From assembly GCA_012862575.1 (NCBI GenBank), contig BLSF01000046.1, forward strand, positions 186,001 through 250,000: a stretch of DNA of 64,000 nucleotides, in the 5' to 3' direction. Position numbers and translations under genes: made by a program. A model generated the notes under the pieces. It was not told the origin of the DNA, made no database searches, and saw only the letters and a list, made by a program, of their open reading frames with translations. Source of the DNA: Parietichytrium sp. I65-24A. Taxonomy: Eukaryota > Sar > Bigyra > Thraustochytrida > Thraustochytriidae. Positions 1-13,049 of the stretch are shown in pieces. Each line of letters begins with the position of its first letter. Positions within the stretch are counted from its first letter, which is position 1.

Positions 1-3000
1 GAGCCTGTAAACGCCACCCCAAGTCTTCATTTGTCAGAGAACCAGCTCCCCTTGCTCTTCCTCTCAGTTTTCTTTTCTTGACCGATAAATTCAAAACAAC
101 TTTATCGTTTTCTCCCATTTATCTTTCTTGTTCAATCAATCAATCAATCAATGAATTGAAACAAGGCACTCAGCTGCTTGTGATGTCAGAAGCCCGGTCT
201 GGACTCGACTGAGTGGGGTTCATCAGTTCAGATCTCAACTTTCGTAGGAAATTCATCACTCATGTTCTGGATTTGTAGCGATGCATTTAAATCGCACTCA
301 GAGTCTAGGAGAAAGCGACTGTGAGCAGACTAACGCAAGCTCCACCCAAAGGAGATCCCGTGACGCCGTTGATATATACAGACCTCGCGCAAGTGCGGGA
401 TGACGAGCCAAACCCGCAGCTCTCCACTCCAAGCAAAAGCTCGTCGCGCCAAAAATTTTATAGTGGCTAGAGTCCACATTTAAAAAATTCGATCAAGCCG
501 CAATCCTGGAGAGAAATTCTCGATCCTGAGCTGAAAGAATCCAATTCACAGTCGACCAAAACCTCGACCGAACTTCCGCGAAAAGAAAGTACTCAGCACA
601 CTTTACAGTCCTCATAGCCAACGCGACCAACTCGCGAGCACGAGAATCGCTACAGGGACAGCACTCGAAAACTCGGAAGTTTCTGCGCGTGCATGGGACA
701 ACTTGAACAGTGCAGCACCAGCACAATACAAGTTACTCAGTATTACTCTGTACCTGCGAACTCACAGTCCAACTGTTCATTTAAGACCAGCCTTCCATCC
801 TTCCCTGGAAGACAGTATGTTGAGCGTTTGGGACTGGATTTTAGTTGCAACACACACGTTCAACATCACATTCGCGGCAGAAGGAGAGATTTCGATTGCG
901 AGAGAGCTTATACAGAGCGCTGCGAACGAACAAATCTCTCGCGCCAAAGAGTCGTTCTTGCGAACGAGGTTGGTTTTGGCCGCAAGCCCCAACAGCAAGT
1001 GGACAATGGTAACACAGAAAGACTCTTTGGAAATGCAGAAAAGAATTCAGATTTCACTGAATCCACGGATTCACCTAGCAAAGAACTCACACAGAATTTC
1101 AAAATGTGCACCAAACAACAACAAACAAAACTATGAATCATGATTTTAATGTGCAAAGTTGCCAACTTTCAACCGGCCACAACCTGTTGTAGAAGTCTGA
1201 AAAGTGCACGCAAGCGTCTCTCTTCTTTCTCAGACAAAGTGATTATGACACAGCAGAAAGGAAGGTCAGCGTGCTGCGCTCGTGTTCCGCTAACAATGGG
1301 TTCTCACTTGTATCTGTGCATCTCTAAATCACTGTGCTTTCGAGTATGCAGCGAGGAGCCGAGTCGCGCCAGACTGCGACTATTGCATCGTAGCATGATG
1401 TTAGCGCAGCTTCCTAATGAAAAGTTGAGAAATTGAATGAAACTAACGAAACCAAGACTTTGTCCCCTTTAAAATTCAGAACAGAAGAGAATTTTTCTCT
1501 CACACTGTGAATTCTGACTACAATACTTATTTTCTAGGTTCGATGTTTTCGCGGTTCCAGGGCAAACGGAAGGGTGTTAAGACCACCTCCGCGCGCGATT
1601 CACTTCGCAGAAAAACTTTGTTGTTGAAAGAATTAGATTTGGATTTTTTCTCGGACGCATAAAATTTCTTGGAGCACAGCTGCAGGCTGTAGTAGCTTGA
1701 ATAGCTCTTGCCTTTTTCTTCCTCTCAGCTGTACTTGATTTCTTAATTTCCTAATTTGAAACAGCCCTAACCCAAGCAAAGAATCAAACAAAACTACCGC
1801 GCACACATTGAATCAGTCCAATTCTCACTGGAAGTTTTGACCAATTCCATCTTTTTAACTCATCGATTTATCGAGACCAAGTCACCGTCTATGACCGGCT
1901 CGAAAACAAGAGGCAATCTAGCTAGCTAGTACCTTATCAAAACCCTTCCCAGCCTAATGCAAGCTTACTGAGAGAACTGAGAGTGCACACTTTCACCCAC
2001 CCGCCTGGTGTTCAACTTTTAAAACGAAAGCAGTAATCGTAGCACGCGAGCTATGAGGAGCAGGAGAGCTGTGGGTCCCAGCGTCCTCTCAGGGCCTCGC
2101 CAAGCGGGGAGTCCCAGACTACAAAAGGGTGCTCTTGATGTGCTCAGCGAGGGAGCCGAGGGGAGCTGAGAGGGCGCTCCTCGCCCGCCTCTCAACTGCG
2201 AATTCTCCGCTTTGATTCTGTCGCCACCGAGAGCACACTTTGCTGATACACGATTCCAGGTCTCGTGAGTCTCGTGTCCAACTCTTGCAGCTTCCCCTAA
2301 GCGGTGAGAGTCACAGAAACAAGAAAACATGACAGCAATAGTTCCCCCAGGTGAAACTCAGAAGGCCTATATGGAGTCGGGTATCATGCGCGCCACTGCT
2401 GGGGTTCCAGGTATGCTTGTTGTTTTGTCCAGAATTCACTCATCCATTCCGAGTTCAGAGAAGAAAGAATACTTAATATTCCCCTTAGTGGGCTGGGACA
2501 TGGGTTAGTTTAACGTTGACTATGAATGTGTTTGAGAAAGTATATGCTCGATAGGAGTCTGTAACACTGATGCTGGCCGCGGAAACGAGTGTGAGGACAG
2601 TACATGGTGTGCAAAAGCCAGGAAGAGAGAAAAAAAATGGATTGAGAAATGCAATTCCCTTTTCAAAATTCAAGAAATCGAAATTCAGGACTAGAAAGTT
2701 CGAGTGTTCAGCGTTGGTACAGTACTGTAAGAAGCCGAAAAGCCCACAAAGGGTCTTCGAATATAGATAAAGCTTGCATCCATTTTGGTTCAGAACAGGC
2801 AAACGTTGTTAGACAAGCAACATGGTTTCATAAGAACTTCCAGTCGAGTGAGAAAGCACTCTCAAGGTTTCTATTGACAACGGAGCTAAAGCCATAGTCT
2901 TGTGTAGCGTTACAAAATCCACAACTTGGAAGGGCTAAACTTACGCCCTTCTAAACTTACTACTGAATCAGGACGTGTTTGTGTGGGGAATTACTAGAAG

Positions 3001-5801
3001 AGAAATTCGCGCCGGACCTTTTTCAGACTTCTTTTACTCTTCCTTTTGGATTTTGGATTTTTCTCTGAACCTGAATACGGAGAGGAGCGATCATCGTGCA
3101 TCGAAGATTTATTTTTCTAACTACTATTTGATTTTTACTGTCAACTGATCGAAAGTGATTTGAGATTGCTGCATTCTGCTTCAATTGTAAATGTGTTCAC
3201 TGAAGACAGACAGAGAGAGAGAGAGAGAGAGAGGAATGCTGGAATGCTTTTTGAGTCGAAAGTTCGCGACTCGAGTGTATTGTGACTGTGTCTTCTACCC
3301 GTCGGCACTGCGACAATGAGTACTCGAGTACGTGCACCCTCCCTTTCGCGCTGACTCCAGGAATTCCGCCGTTTCAAGAACGCCTTGCCATCAGAATTCA
3401 GAATGAATGAAAAAAGGGAGGCAAGCAGAGGCAGCGTAATTATGCAACCAATAGTAGCAGAGGCCCTCGTCTCAATCTCTCCATCATCTCTTTCCTATAC
3501 TAGCGAGCTAGTACCGGGAGCTAATTCATTCTTTTGATTCGGAGCAAACCTTGGGAAGGAAAGTCGAAGAAACTGTTGCGCTGCTCAAAACGCCGCATCA
3601 GTACTCGTTGTCAATAAGGAACACATTCGCTTTAATTTGCGATCCAGCAGAGTTGCAACAGAGAGCCACCAATGTGTGCGAAGTCTTCCATTCTTTCTTT
3701 ATTCTTTCCTTCCTTCTCAAAGGCTTTCAGGCTTTTCCCTCATCTGCGCCCTCTGTGCAACATGGAAAGTGAAATGGCCCAGAGGCAGGATCCAAGAGTC
3801 AACAAGGAATGATTTCTGCGCTGTAAGAGAGACAGACGCAAGAGGCTCGCGGGATCAATAGTGCTGTGCTGTAAAAGGCTCTGGGAGATACGAGAAGGGG
3901 TTAGACTTGAGGTGTGTTGTTTCAACTTGATTCTTTCGTGGAGGAAAAAAAGGGTTGTCGTGGCGGCTTTTCTTGTTGCAACCTCACCTCACTTTGTTTC
4001 AAAGTATGGAATTCATCATCACCACATGGCTACTCGGAGGCAATTTCCGCTCTACTTTGAGATACTTGGACAATGGATGAATCAATGAATGAACGGGAGA
4101 AGAGCCTACCTACCTTTCTTTCTTCTTTCTTCTCCTTTTGGGCGGGTAAAGGTTTCAGAGTGATTGATACGGGTATATTTTATTTTTTGTTTGCAGGGAA
4201 GAGAACAAAGGCAAAGATGCAGAGGAGCCGTCCAGCCCACTTTCCTCTTTCCGGTAGCACTCGCATGAATTTAAATCTTCCCTCTCTTTCTTTTCCCTTC
4301 TCTTTCTTTCCTCCCCCTTCCCTTTCCAATCAGTCGCATCTTCTCTTGCAAAACGTGGATTACCAACGCTGAACTGAAATCTGGTCAGAGTTATCAGCTC
4401 GAAAAAAGGGAAGGCAGAGTAGTGATTGTCTATGCTGCGGTAGCGCGAGTTGGAGAATGAAGAAAATTGATGTTTCACATACTTTTCCCTTCCCAGTCCT
4501 TCCAATGCGAAAGCTAGCTGGTAAGCCATCCCTCCCTTTTCTACCAACAGCCTAGCGAACACGCATCTGGAGAATCTGCAACCAAGTCGCAATAGCGTCC
4601 TATCTGTATGATATGTGAGGGTAGGAGTTGCTCCCCCCCACACAGCAGGCAAAACTCGCATCGCTACTTATAATTAGGCGCAGTCTTTAAGAGCCATTAC
4701 TTGTCTTGGGCCCTCCCACCTCCTTCTCTCTTCTCGAAGAGGAGTGTTTACGCTTTCAGTTGGTATCGCGGATTCAAGAGTTACTGGCTTCATGGTAGAA
4801 GCTCTAGGATCAAATGAAGGCAAGCGATATTTCGCTGGAGATCTCTTTCTGATTTCGTTTTCCCACAGCCTTGTTAATCTTGGTAGCAGAACAGTACTTC
4901 CTGTCCTTCCTCTCATCATGATTGTACACATTGTACCGGTACCCTGATTCACTTCGACCGGACGCTACCAACTATAGTTTCGACGGTAGCGTCGACTGAG
5001 TGAGAATTAGCTAAAGACGCAAGTTGATTTGCAACCACAGCTCTGAAGAGTAGTATGGTTTAAAGTAGCAACGGAGATAGAACTTTCGGCTCTTGATTGC
5101 TCAAAAGGATTGTGCTTCAATTCCTTCTCTCCTTCGTTCATTCAATGAACATTTACTCACTCCACGCAGAAACTTCTTCACAGCCAGAGCAAATTTAATC
5201 ACTGTTTGTAGCGAATTATTGCAGAATCAGCTTTTGCCAGAGTTCAGGGTAAACTTTGACGACTGCAAGATCTTTTCGGGGCGTGTGCTCCCTGAATTAA
5301 CAAGCCAAAATGAAAAATGAAAAATGAAAGATCGTTCTGCCTCTGACACGTTTGGCATCATTTGGCGCACTCTTTGCTCGCACATCGATGAGTTTCTTTC
5401 TTCTCAATGTTCCAGTTCAAACATTTCCAAGAAACTGCTCTGCTTCTTTCTTCCTGATTCTTCTGCTGGCCACTCGCCCCTCTTTACAACTTGACAGGTC
5501 CGGATGGTTTACGGCAATTCGCGTCTTCCTCTCTTTGTTTTCCTCAATGCGCATGATGCACATATAAATAAGAATTGTCCTCGTCCACCCGTCGCTGGAG
5601 CCTATCATAGCCTATCCCGCTCTTGGGGATCTCGTAAAACGTGGCATTGAAGAACTGTCGTCAGGATAGTCAGGATGCACACTGTCAGGATGGTGGACGA
5701 AGGAGCGAAGAGTGGACAGCAGCGCAGCAGGTCAACCCCAATGCGAGAGGGCCGATCAGGGAGAACGTTGAAACGTTTGACTGACAATCAGTGATCATCT
5801 C
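1..5801. other. Intergenic stretch without a recognisable gene
   Basis: Both strands were read. Open frames are short (mostly under 150 codons), often lack an ATG, and have biased Ser/Arg/Leu/Cys composition typical of chance frames. No protein family could be recognised. The DNA contains simple-sequence tracts and pyrimidine-rich runs. A frame at 703-1143 (+) and opposed frames at 4674-4952 have more natural composition, but they have no ATG at their 5' end or are matched by an equally open frame on the other strand, so I do not call them genes. Confidence 0.5.
3207..3233. repeat. GA dinucleotide microsatellite
   Basis: A run of alternating GA/AG follows a short CAGA lead-in. It is one of several purine or pyrimidine microsatellites in the intergenic DNA of this window. 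Confidence 0.9.
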
Positions 5802-5863
5802 TTTTTGATTTTTGATTTTTGATCTTTGATTTTTTGATTGATCTTTGATGATGATGATGAGGA
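5802..5863. repeat. Heptamer microsatellite TTTTTGA
   Basis: Three perfect 7-bp units (TTTTTGA) at 5802-5822 are followed by degenerate TCTTTGA and TTTTTTGA units and then a short GAT run. The 7-bp period recurs in other repeats of this window. Confidence 0.85.
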
Positions 5864-7733
5864 GGATTGACTGTGACTGTGAACTAATATTTCAATTGGC
5901 ACTCCCCAAGCAACGATCTCTTTCCTTCTCCCGCTTTTGGCATTTAGCGGGTCTTAAGAGTTACTTCCGCATGGCTCTCAGAATAAACTATAGTAGACGC
6001 GAGCTCTGACTAGGGCCTTCCTTTTACCGATATCGTACGAGATCTACCTCATTCGTGGGACTACTACTGAGATAAGCAATCTGCACTGAACTAATTCTCC
6101 GAATACGGGGGGCTAGAGGGACAGAGTAATGTCAATCAACACCAAACATCGCCAAACTCCAATTTAACAGCACAGAACAATCTCTACCATACTCAGTAGG
6201 AGTTTGTATTCTTTGCTTTAGTAGATTGATTGAAGAATTGAATTTTGAAAACTTTGGCTTTGACTGTGTACACGTACAAGTGCTAAAGCTGCTGCGTATT
6301 CCAACTAGAAGGGAGAATGGCTCTTTTCGTTGGCTCTGTTGCACAAGATCGGTGTTGTCATCTTCAGAACAAAGTTCGGAACTTGCGGCAATTCGCCCAA
6401 TTAGATTGGATCTTATCTAACGACTGGCCAATGGCACTCTGCACAAGGTGTCAGTCAGGAGTGTCGGCGCAGCAGGCTGTCTTTCCTTTGCGTTTCATTT
6501 CGCCATGAGAATGAAAATGAAAATGAAACATTGGGAACTTTCGGAGCATTGGGAACTTTGGGCGGCTGACGGATGTTGCACTCGTCCAAGTTGTTCAAGT
6601 GCAGCGTAGCAAAACCTACAAGTGTGGCCGGGATTCGGAATAAGTGTTGGAAACTTCAAGTACGGCTCACCAAGTGCTTTGCAGAAACAGAATAGTCCAA
6701 AGCGGGTGCAGAGGGGGTCGGAATGCCCTGCTTGGCTGCTTCCTTCACAACTCCACAGAGCTGTGCGCCAACTATCGCCAACTAGCGACTTGCTGCTGGC
6801 TGGCTGGCTCCAGTTCTAGCAGCTATAGAAGTTCCAGAATTTCTGGCTGGAAAATTTCTCTCACACTTTTGTCAATCGAAATTCGGAAGAATTCGAAAGA
6901 CGGAGAAAAGAAAAAAAATTTGGCACCGGTTTCCGCTGCGGCACATCTTAGTGCTGGTGTTATGAAGGACGTAGCGCTCCCCGTGTGGGCCTCGTTGGGC
7001 GGCGATTTTTGGGGGGTTTTGTTAATTAGTTTGTTCCTGGGTCTGATTCTTGTAACTTTTGCATCTTGTTTCACAGTCAGCTGAAATACCTTGAGATTTT
7101 TGAAATCAAGAAACCGGGACGGGCAATTTTCCCAGAGAAAATTTCATGTTACTTCCCCCTTTTCTTTTTTTTCTTTTCTCTTGCAACCGGCGTGCGTTGT
7201 CTGGCGAGAGTGACGGCGAGAGAAGGAGGTAACTGCCGCTCTCCTGAGAAACCATTCACGCGCTGACGCGCAGTTTTTCATTGCATTGGATCATTAATTG
7301 AAATAAAAAATGAAATGAATTACAGGATTCGTAGAAATAGAAAACGACCTCATCCCACATCCCATCGCCCGCTTCTCTCTGCTCTGCAGCTGCTCGGAGC
7401 TAAACCTGTAGTGGAACAAATCTCACAACTGTTTCTCGTTCGTTTCCAATGCAGCAGCGGCAGCGTTGTCGGGTCCGCCTCCGAGCGCTACTGGCTGTGT
7501 CGGAAGCACCGCAGCACGCTACTCGTGTATTCTCCCCTCAGCTTCTCCGCAAACAGCTGCGAGACGAAAGCGACATCGGCTGATCGTCGTCCGGTCTCAA
7601 GGTGCGGGGCCTGGGCCAAATTCCTTTGCGTGTCGTGTGGGAGCTGCGTCTTCCTAGTCGACTGCTGTGAACGCGCTGTGAGGGCTGAGCTGAGCCATGT
7701 GCTGCGGGCGGACTTTGGTGTGGTCAGAGAGAG

Positions 7734-7804
7734 AGTTTCTTTGCACTGTTGATTGATTGATGGATGGATGGATGATTGAAAAGTTTCTTTGCACTGTTGA
7801 TTGA
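7734..7804. repeat. 23-bp direct repeat flanking a GATG run
   Basis: The 23-mer beginning AGTTTCTTTGCACTG occurs identically at 7734-7756 and 7782-7804. A GATG-rich stretch separates the copies. It looks like a local slippage or duplication product. Confidence 0.85.
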
Positions 7805-10382
7805 AATTGATTGAAAAGTCTTTCGTTGACGAGCCGTGGCTCCTTCACTTGATTGAACAATGAGCGTGAACCATGAACAGAGAGAGAGAGAGAAAATGCA
7901 ATTGGGCCGGCCATACGTGCTGAGCATGAGCAGGTCGACCGCTGCACGCGCTGTTTCAACGTGATTTGATTAACAGTAAACGCGAAACGCCGTCGCTGAG
8001 ATCATCGCCGCGCGCTCCATCCATTGGCATACGCAGACCGCAGACTGCAGTTCTAAGAAGGTGAACGAGCTCTCTCGAAGGCTCGGGCTTGCTCTATCGG
8101 ACTTTTTCACCGCATACACCACACGTGCATCGTGCGCCGCCGACTGCGAGACAGGTGCAAATAAGATGGACAAGTTCCAAAATCATATTGTTTTGTATTC
8201 GAATTGATTTGTTTTTTTCTTGTTTTGTTTTGTTGTTCTCCGCCTCAAGAACGGGTCCGGAGCGGTGAAGAAGTCGCTTTTCTCTATGGCACACAGAGGG
8301 GTTCACCGAGGCTTCACGAAGGAGTTGTGGAAATCGACTTTCGCAATGCGTAAGCCTGGCGTAAGCGCAGGCGCAGCTCTCCAGCTCAAGGGAGGCGGGC
8401 GGCGCACGTTGGCATGAAGGAAATTTTGAGTAGACGTCTGCCCGCTAAATAATTGACTAACTTACTGTGCAGAATAAATTGCTGTTTGGTTGATGGGACT
8501 AAAGTAAGCGATTTGTTTTCAGGAATCAGTTAGTTCTCTTGACTGTTAACAGCAGCTTCTTCATTTCCTTCCCCTCAAGGGCAGAGGTGAGCTGACTGTG
8601 AAAGACCAAAACTTTGAAAGACAGGAGAGTAACGTCCGAGCGGAGAAAGAAAGACCCGCAAAGCTTTCACGAAGGCCCTAAGAAAACAATTGACAATAAA
8701 CTAGCTACTAGCTAAAGAGATGGATAGAGAGAGAGGTAGTGCCATCTGTGGTAACGTGCAGACCAGGTTCCTGTAATTCCTGTACCATCTATTTCGTGTG
8801 CCTCCCACACAGTTCCGCCTCCAGCTTGCTACCGGTTCCTTGGGGCACAGTATTACTTGGCTGGTTGGGACTGTTGGGACGATTGCTCTTTCTTCTCTTT
8901 CCAGACTTTTCATTGTGAATTTATTTTTTTTTTTTGTTCATTTTCGTTCGCGCTCATCAGAGTCTCTGACACAGCTTTTTGGTTCTGTACTGAGATGTAC
9001 GGACTGTGAGTACTGCGTCAAGGCAACTGGAATTGTCGTCAATAAGCTTAAATACAACCGATTCGGAAAATTATAAACCTTCCCTACCTTTCCCGCCCCG
9101 TACAAGATTGCATTCCGCAGCATTTTTTAATCGGTCTTGACTGTTTTGTTAATTTTTAAAACTTCTTAAAAAACAGGTGGAATGGAATGAAGTGGGGAAA
9201 ATGGGAAAGCAAGCCAACTACGATGCCATAGACCGAAAGCTGCTCACTACAAGATTTCGCCACCCAACAAGATCCTTTAAAGCGAGGGGGGCTTGTTGCC
9301 CTCAACCTTCCTCAGAAACGAAGGAAAGCTGCATCCCCTTCTTCAAGAGTCGGTTGGGGAGGGTGGGGAAGAAGAGAGGAAAGGAAGAGGAGGAAGGTGC
9401 CCCCCCCAGCGCGCCGCATTCTTTTCTCCAAGTTTCAGGTGAGCGATGTCGCCGTTGCAATACGTTGCAAAAGTCTTCATTCACCCTTGGCTAATTTATA
9501 ATTTACTCAGAATAATTAAAATGAAACTATGCAACAAACGGGCAAGAAGGTTGAAGTCGTACGTGGGCTCATGCAAATTGTAAAATTGTAAATTGCAAAT
9601 TGTGCGGATCGATTAGTTCGCTGCTCGTCTATTTCACTTTCACGCACCGCCAACTTGTAATGATGGGATGGCAGAGCTCTCTTTTCTTTCAACTCTCTTG
9701 TCTCGTTGTACTAAAAGCAAGTACCGGTATCTTGTGCTCCAAACTTTTGAACCAAACGTAAGAAGATTCATTCACTCCTTCTTGGAATCAATGAAATTGA
9801 TGAAATCCATCTTGAGCAGTCAAGAGACGCAAGTGTAAAAAGTAAACAGCACAATAGAAGAGATCCGTTCGCCTTTTTTGACTCACAGTCAGTCGAGGCT
9901 CGGACGCGGCAAGTCAGGTGACTGTAACCGCTGTCACGTCCCAGTCACAAGCTCATAAGAAACTTAGCCAAGCACAGTAGACGTGACTACAACGTGTGGT
10001 AAATTGACTCCACTTGACAGCTTTGTCCAGTGTTTCATTTGGCTCTGTTGGCTCGCTGTTAGTGTACTCTATTACGCTTTTCTGCAATATTGTATACCGA
10101 CGCCAGAAGCGTGACTGTGACCACCTGCAGCGCAGAGTGCTCAGTATACGTGTATCGGAGATATGCAGGAGGTTCAAATCTACGGTCAAATTTTTCGATT
10201 TGATAAAAAATTCAATAAACTAATTCTTAACAGTTGAGTTACAACCAGTAGCATAACAGCCATTTCCCCCAAAAATTGACGCGGTTTTGTCCCTGTGGCG
10301 CTTACGGAAAATCTATAAGCAGAAATAGCAGGCATCTTTCAGCAATGTGCAATGCACAAAGATCTAAAAGTTGAGAAAGAAA

Positions 10383-10410
10383 TTCAGAATTCAGAATTCA
10401 GAATTCAGAA
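10383..10410. repeat. TTCAGAA heptamer array, four perfect copies
   Basis: Four perfect TTCAGAA units lie head to tail. The same unit or its complement TTCTGAA recurs in short arrays elsewhere between genes: 21,446-21,459 (-), 35,170-35,190 (-), 35,917-35,930 (-), 41,447-41,460 (+) and 50,481-50,519 (mixed). Each unit is an imperfect palindrome (TTC-N-GAA), so an array can pair with itself. Confidence 0.95.
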
Positions 10411-12480
10411 AATGACGAGACAAACGCAGGTTGCCTATCTCCAACGAATAGCCGACCATACCCCTTCCCTCTCCCACTCCTCCTCCCTCTCACTGCCTTC
10501 CCACAGTGGCAAACTATTTTGGCGCACATGTTGTGCAATCGATGCAGTCGGCGGCTACCTGAAATTATAGCCCTAATTTGCGGCTCTGGTGACTTGCAAA
10601 GCGTCGATCGATCTCGAAGAATCGACAAATATCAACCAGCATTCGGAAGAGAACCACAACAAAGAGAGAACCACTCCACTGCGTTGAACGAAATCAAGAA
10701 AGACGCAAAAGAAGAAAGAAACAGCAAACGCTCTTCTTCTCAGGTAAAAAGATCGCCGCGCTCATTCTTTCGCGTTCTTTCTTTCTTTCTGCCCTTCTTT
10801 TCACGTTTCCCGAGTCAAGGAATGGAGGAGGAGAACGAAAACCGAATTTGCGAACTTGTGCAGTTTCTTTTCCCGCTCCCAGCCTGCACAAGTTGTAGCT
10901 TTCAAGGCTCGACTGAGGCATACTGAGGCGATTGATTGTGTGTGTGTGTGTGTGAGTGCGTTGGCTTTGGGCTGTCTGCAACAAGGAGAGCTTTTCCGCC
11001 TGCAACTCCACGCTTAAATTTGCAAGAGGCGCTGACTGGTATGGTACTCTACTTCGCTTGACTACTAATGTGCGTTTGTGTGCACAGTTCGTTCATGCCA
11101 AGCTCTCTCAAGCTGATCTGGAGGGACGGTGAGTTGGTGAAAGGGGAGACGGACAACGTCATGCTACGCTGTTTGTTGTTAGGATTCTAAGAATGAGTGC
11201 TGTTTGTTTCTCATTCATGAAATGAAATGTGTGGAAGAAAGGAAGAAAGAAAGCGTTTGAAACAGAGCATCTCCGCTCCTTTTCCTTTTCTCTTTTCTCT
11301 TTTTTCTTTTTTCTTTTGCACGTATTCGCGCTCGTAGTGATCTGCTTCTTCTTCCTCCTTGTCGCTTTTCGCTCCCGATCTTCGCGAACAGCTAGCCTGC
11401 GAGTGGCAGCAACGCTTTCCGCGCGAGGATTTCCCGCTGTGTTTCCTCAAAGTTGGAATGCAAATACCTTTTTGAACAATGAAAAATGAGAAATAAAAAT
11501 GCACCCGAGCACTCCTTCCTCCTGCCGTCTTTCCTCTTCCTTCTTGCTGTCTTTCGCGCTATTCAATGATTGAAATGAATCTTTTCACTGAGCTAGCGAG
11601 AGAATTCATAGTTAGAGTATAGGGAACCAAGTGGATCACAGTCGGCTCTCTTCTTTCCTTCCGTGTGCAACTTGTAGTGATGCGCCGGTACACCTGCCAA
11701 AGAGTGAGAAAAACGAATTCACTGTCTTGAGATCAAACACTGAAAATCTGAGAGCGGAAGAAGCGAGGCTGATCACAGAGAAGAGACAGAAGAAACAACT
11801 AAGAGAAGAAAGACGCAGAGAGCTTTCAAAACATTCGCTCCTGCACACAGGGAGGGGCTCTTCGAGAAGGATCGGCCACAAACGCAACAAAGTTTTCCTC
11901 CTTTCCCGCCTCTTCCTAACTGCAACGCATCTCCCCTCTACACAGTCGCGTCAGGTGATGTCTTTCGCAGTCTTTCGGTCATAGGTTGTTGCGTGGTCCT
12001 CCAGCAACTTACCGCTATTCCTCAAAATCATGGATCTTGCCGAGCGGCATGGGCGTCGGCTTTTCGCGAATGCACTCTCTTCTCGACGCACCTTTCTTCC
12101 CCTTCATCTTTCTTCCTTTCTTTTTTTTTTTTTTCGTCGTTGCACCTATCATACTCTCGGCTGCGGGAAAGAGTCTCTCCCAACTTGGGCCTTTCTTTAC
12201 ACTGTCTTCGAGTAACTCTTTCCGAAAAAATAAACAGAAATTTCTGAGAGCCCTTGAGCTGGCTACAAAGTGAGGCAAGCAAGAAGAAAGTAAGAAAGTT
12301 GAGCGAGTGAGAAGGAAAGAGGGGGCGAGCTTTCCGAGGCGCTGCTTTGGCCAGAGAAGAGCCGTCCAATCCTAAAAACTGCGACAACAAGATGGCAAAA
12401 TATTGAGTGCATCAGATTCATACCTTTTGATCAGAAGAGAGCTGGTCGCGCGCGATGAAGCCGGGTCTTTAAGCGCTTGG

Positions 12481-12821
12481 TAGTTTTTCTACATTCTCTG
12501 GGAACCGGACATAACCGGACTGTCTCCTTTTCCAAGCCTGGTCCTCCGGTTCTCCGGTTCTCGTCTTCTCTAGTTCTCGTGCTCTCTGCTTCTCTGCTTC
12601 TCTGGCTCGCGGTGAGAAAATGGGGACGAAGAACCAAGCTATCGCGAAAGCCTCGTAGTTCTTCCACATTTTCTGGGAACCGGACTGTCTCCTTTTCCCA
12701 AGCCTGGTTCTCTGGTTCTCTGGTTCTCCGGTTCTCGTCTTCTCTGGTTCTCGTGTTCTCTGCTTCACTGGTTCGCGGTGAGAAAATGGGGACGAAGAAC
12801 CAAGCTATCTCGAAAGCCTCG
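12481..12821. repeat. Tandem duplication of about 170 bp
   Basis: Copy 1 (12,481-12,655) and copy 2 (12,656-12,821) align end to end with a few substitutions and small indels. Each carries a GGAACCGGAC motif, a run of CTGGTTCTC-like units and the block GGTGAGAAAATGGGGACGAA. The length difference comes from the internal CTGGTTCTC microrepeat and a short insertion in copy 1. Long open frames run through both strands here, but they are a by-product of the periodic sequence. Confidence 0.9.
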
Positions 12822-13049
12822 TGGTCTCTTGGCCGCCGATACGACAAAGTGTTTTCAACACGTTCTTTCAGCGCGGGTCAAAGATGCTGCTGATTCGATG
12901 TGATTGACAACTTGCTCGGAAAAGCCCATCAATGATCATTGCGCGACTTGACCAAACGCGCACCCTTGCCTTCTCATGCTCGAAACACGCCAAGACTCCG
13001 AATGGCGCATGGACCTGGCAAACGTGAACGTGCATTAAGCAACCGCGCG

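Larger units (their letters stand above)
5864..12480. other. Intergenic stretch without a recognisable gene
   Basis: No frame on either strand shows a family motif, a credible ATG start with natural composition, or an exon series joined by splice signals. It contains homopolymer-rich and CT-rich tracts (for example 7150-7185 and 11,280-11,370), a GT run at 10,937-10,954 and the repeats listed separately. A gene of very short exons could be missed here. Confidence 0.45.

Noticed and set aside
10383-10410. TTCAGAA array as a heat-shock element
   Set aside because: Heat-shock factor sites need two bases between TTC and GAA; here there is one.
12431-12893. Paired 138-codon frames on opposite strands
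   Set aside because: They run through the tandem duplication and reflect its periodicity. They encode repeated Arg/Glu/Thr or Ser/Leu/Val strings without a domain.
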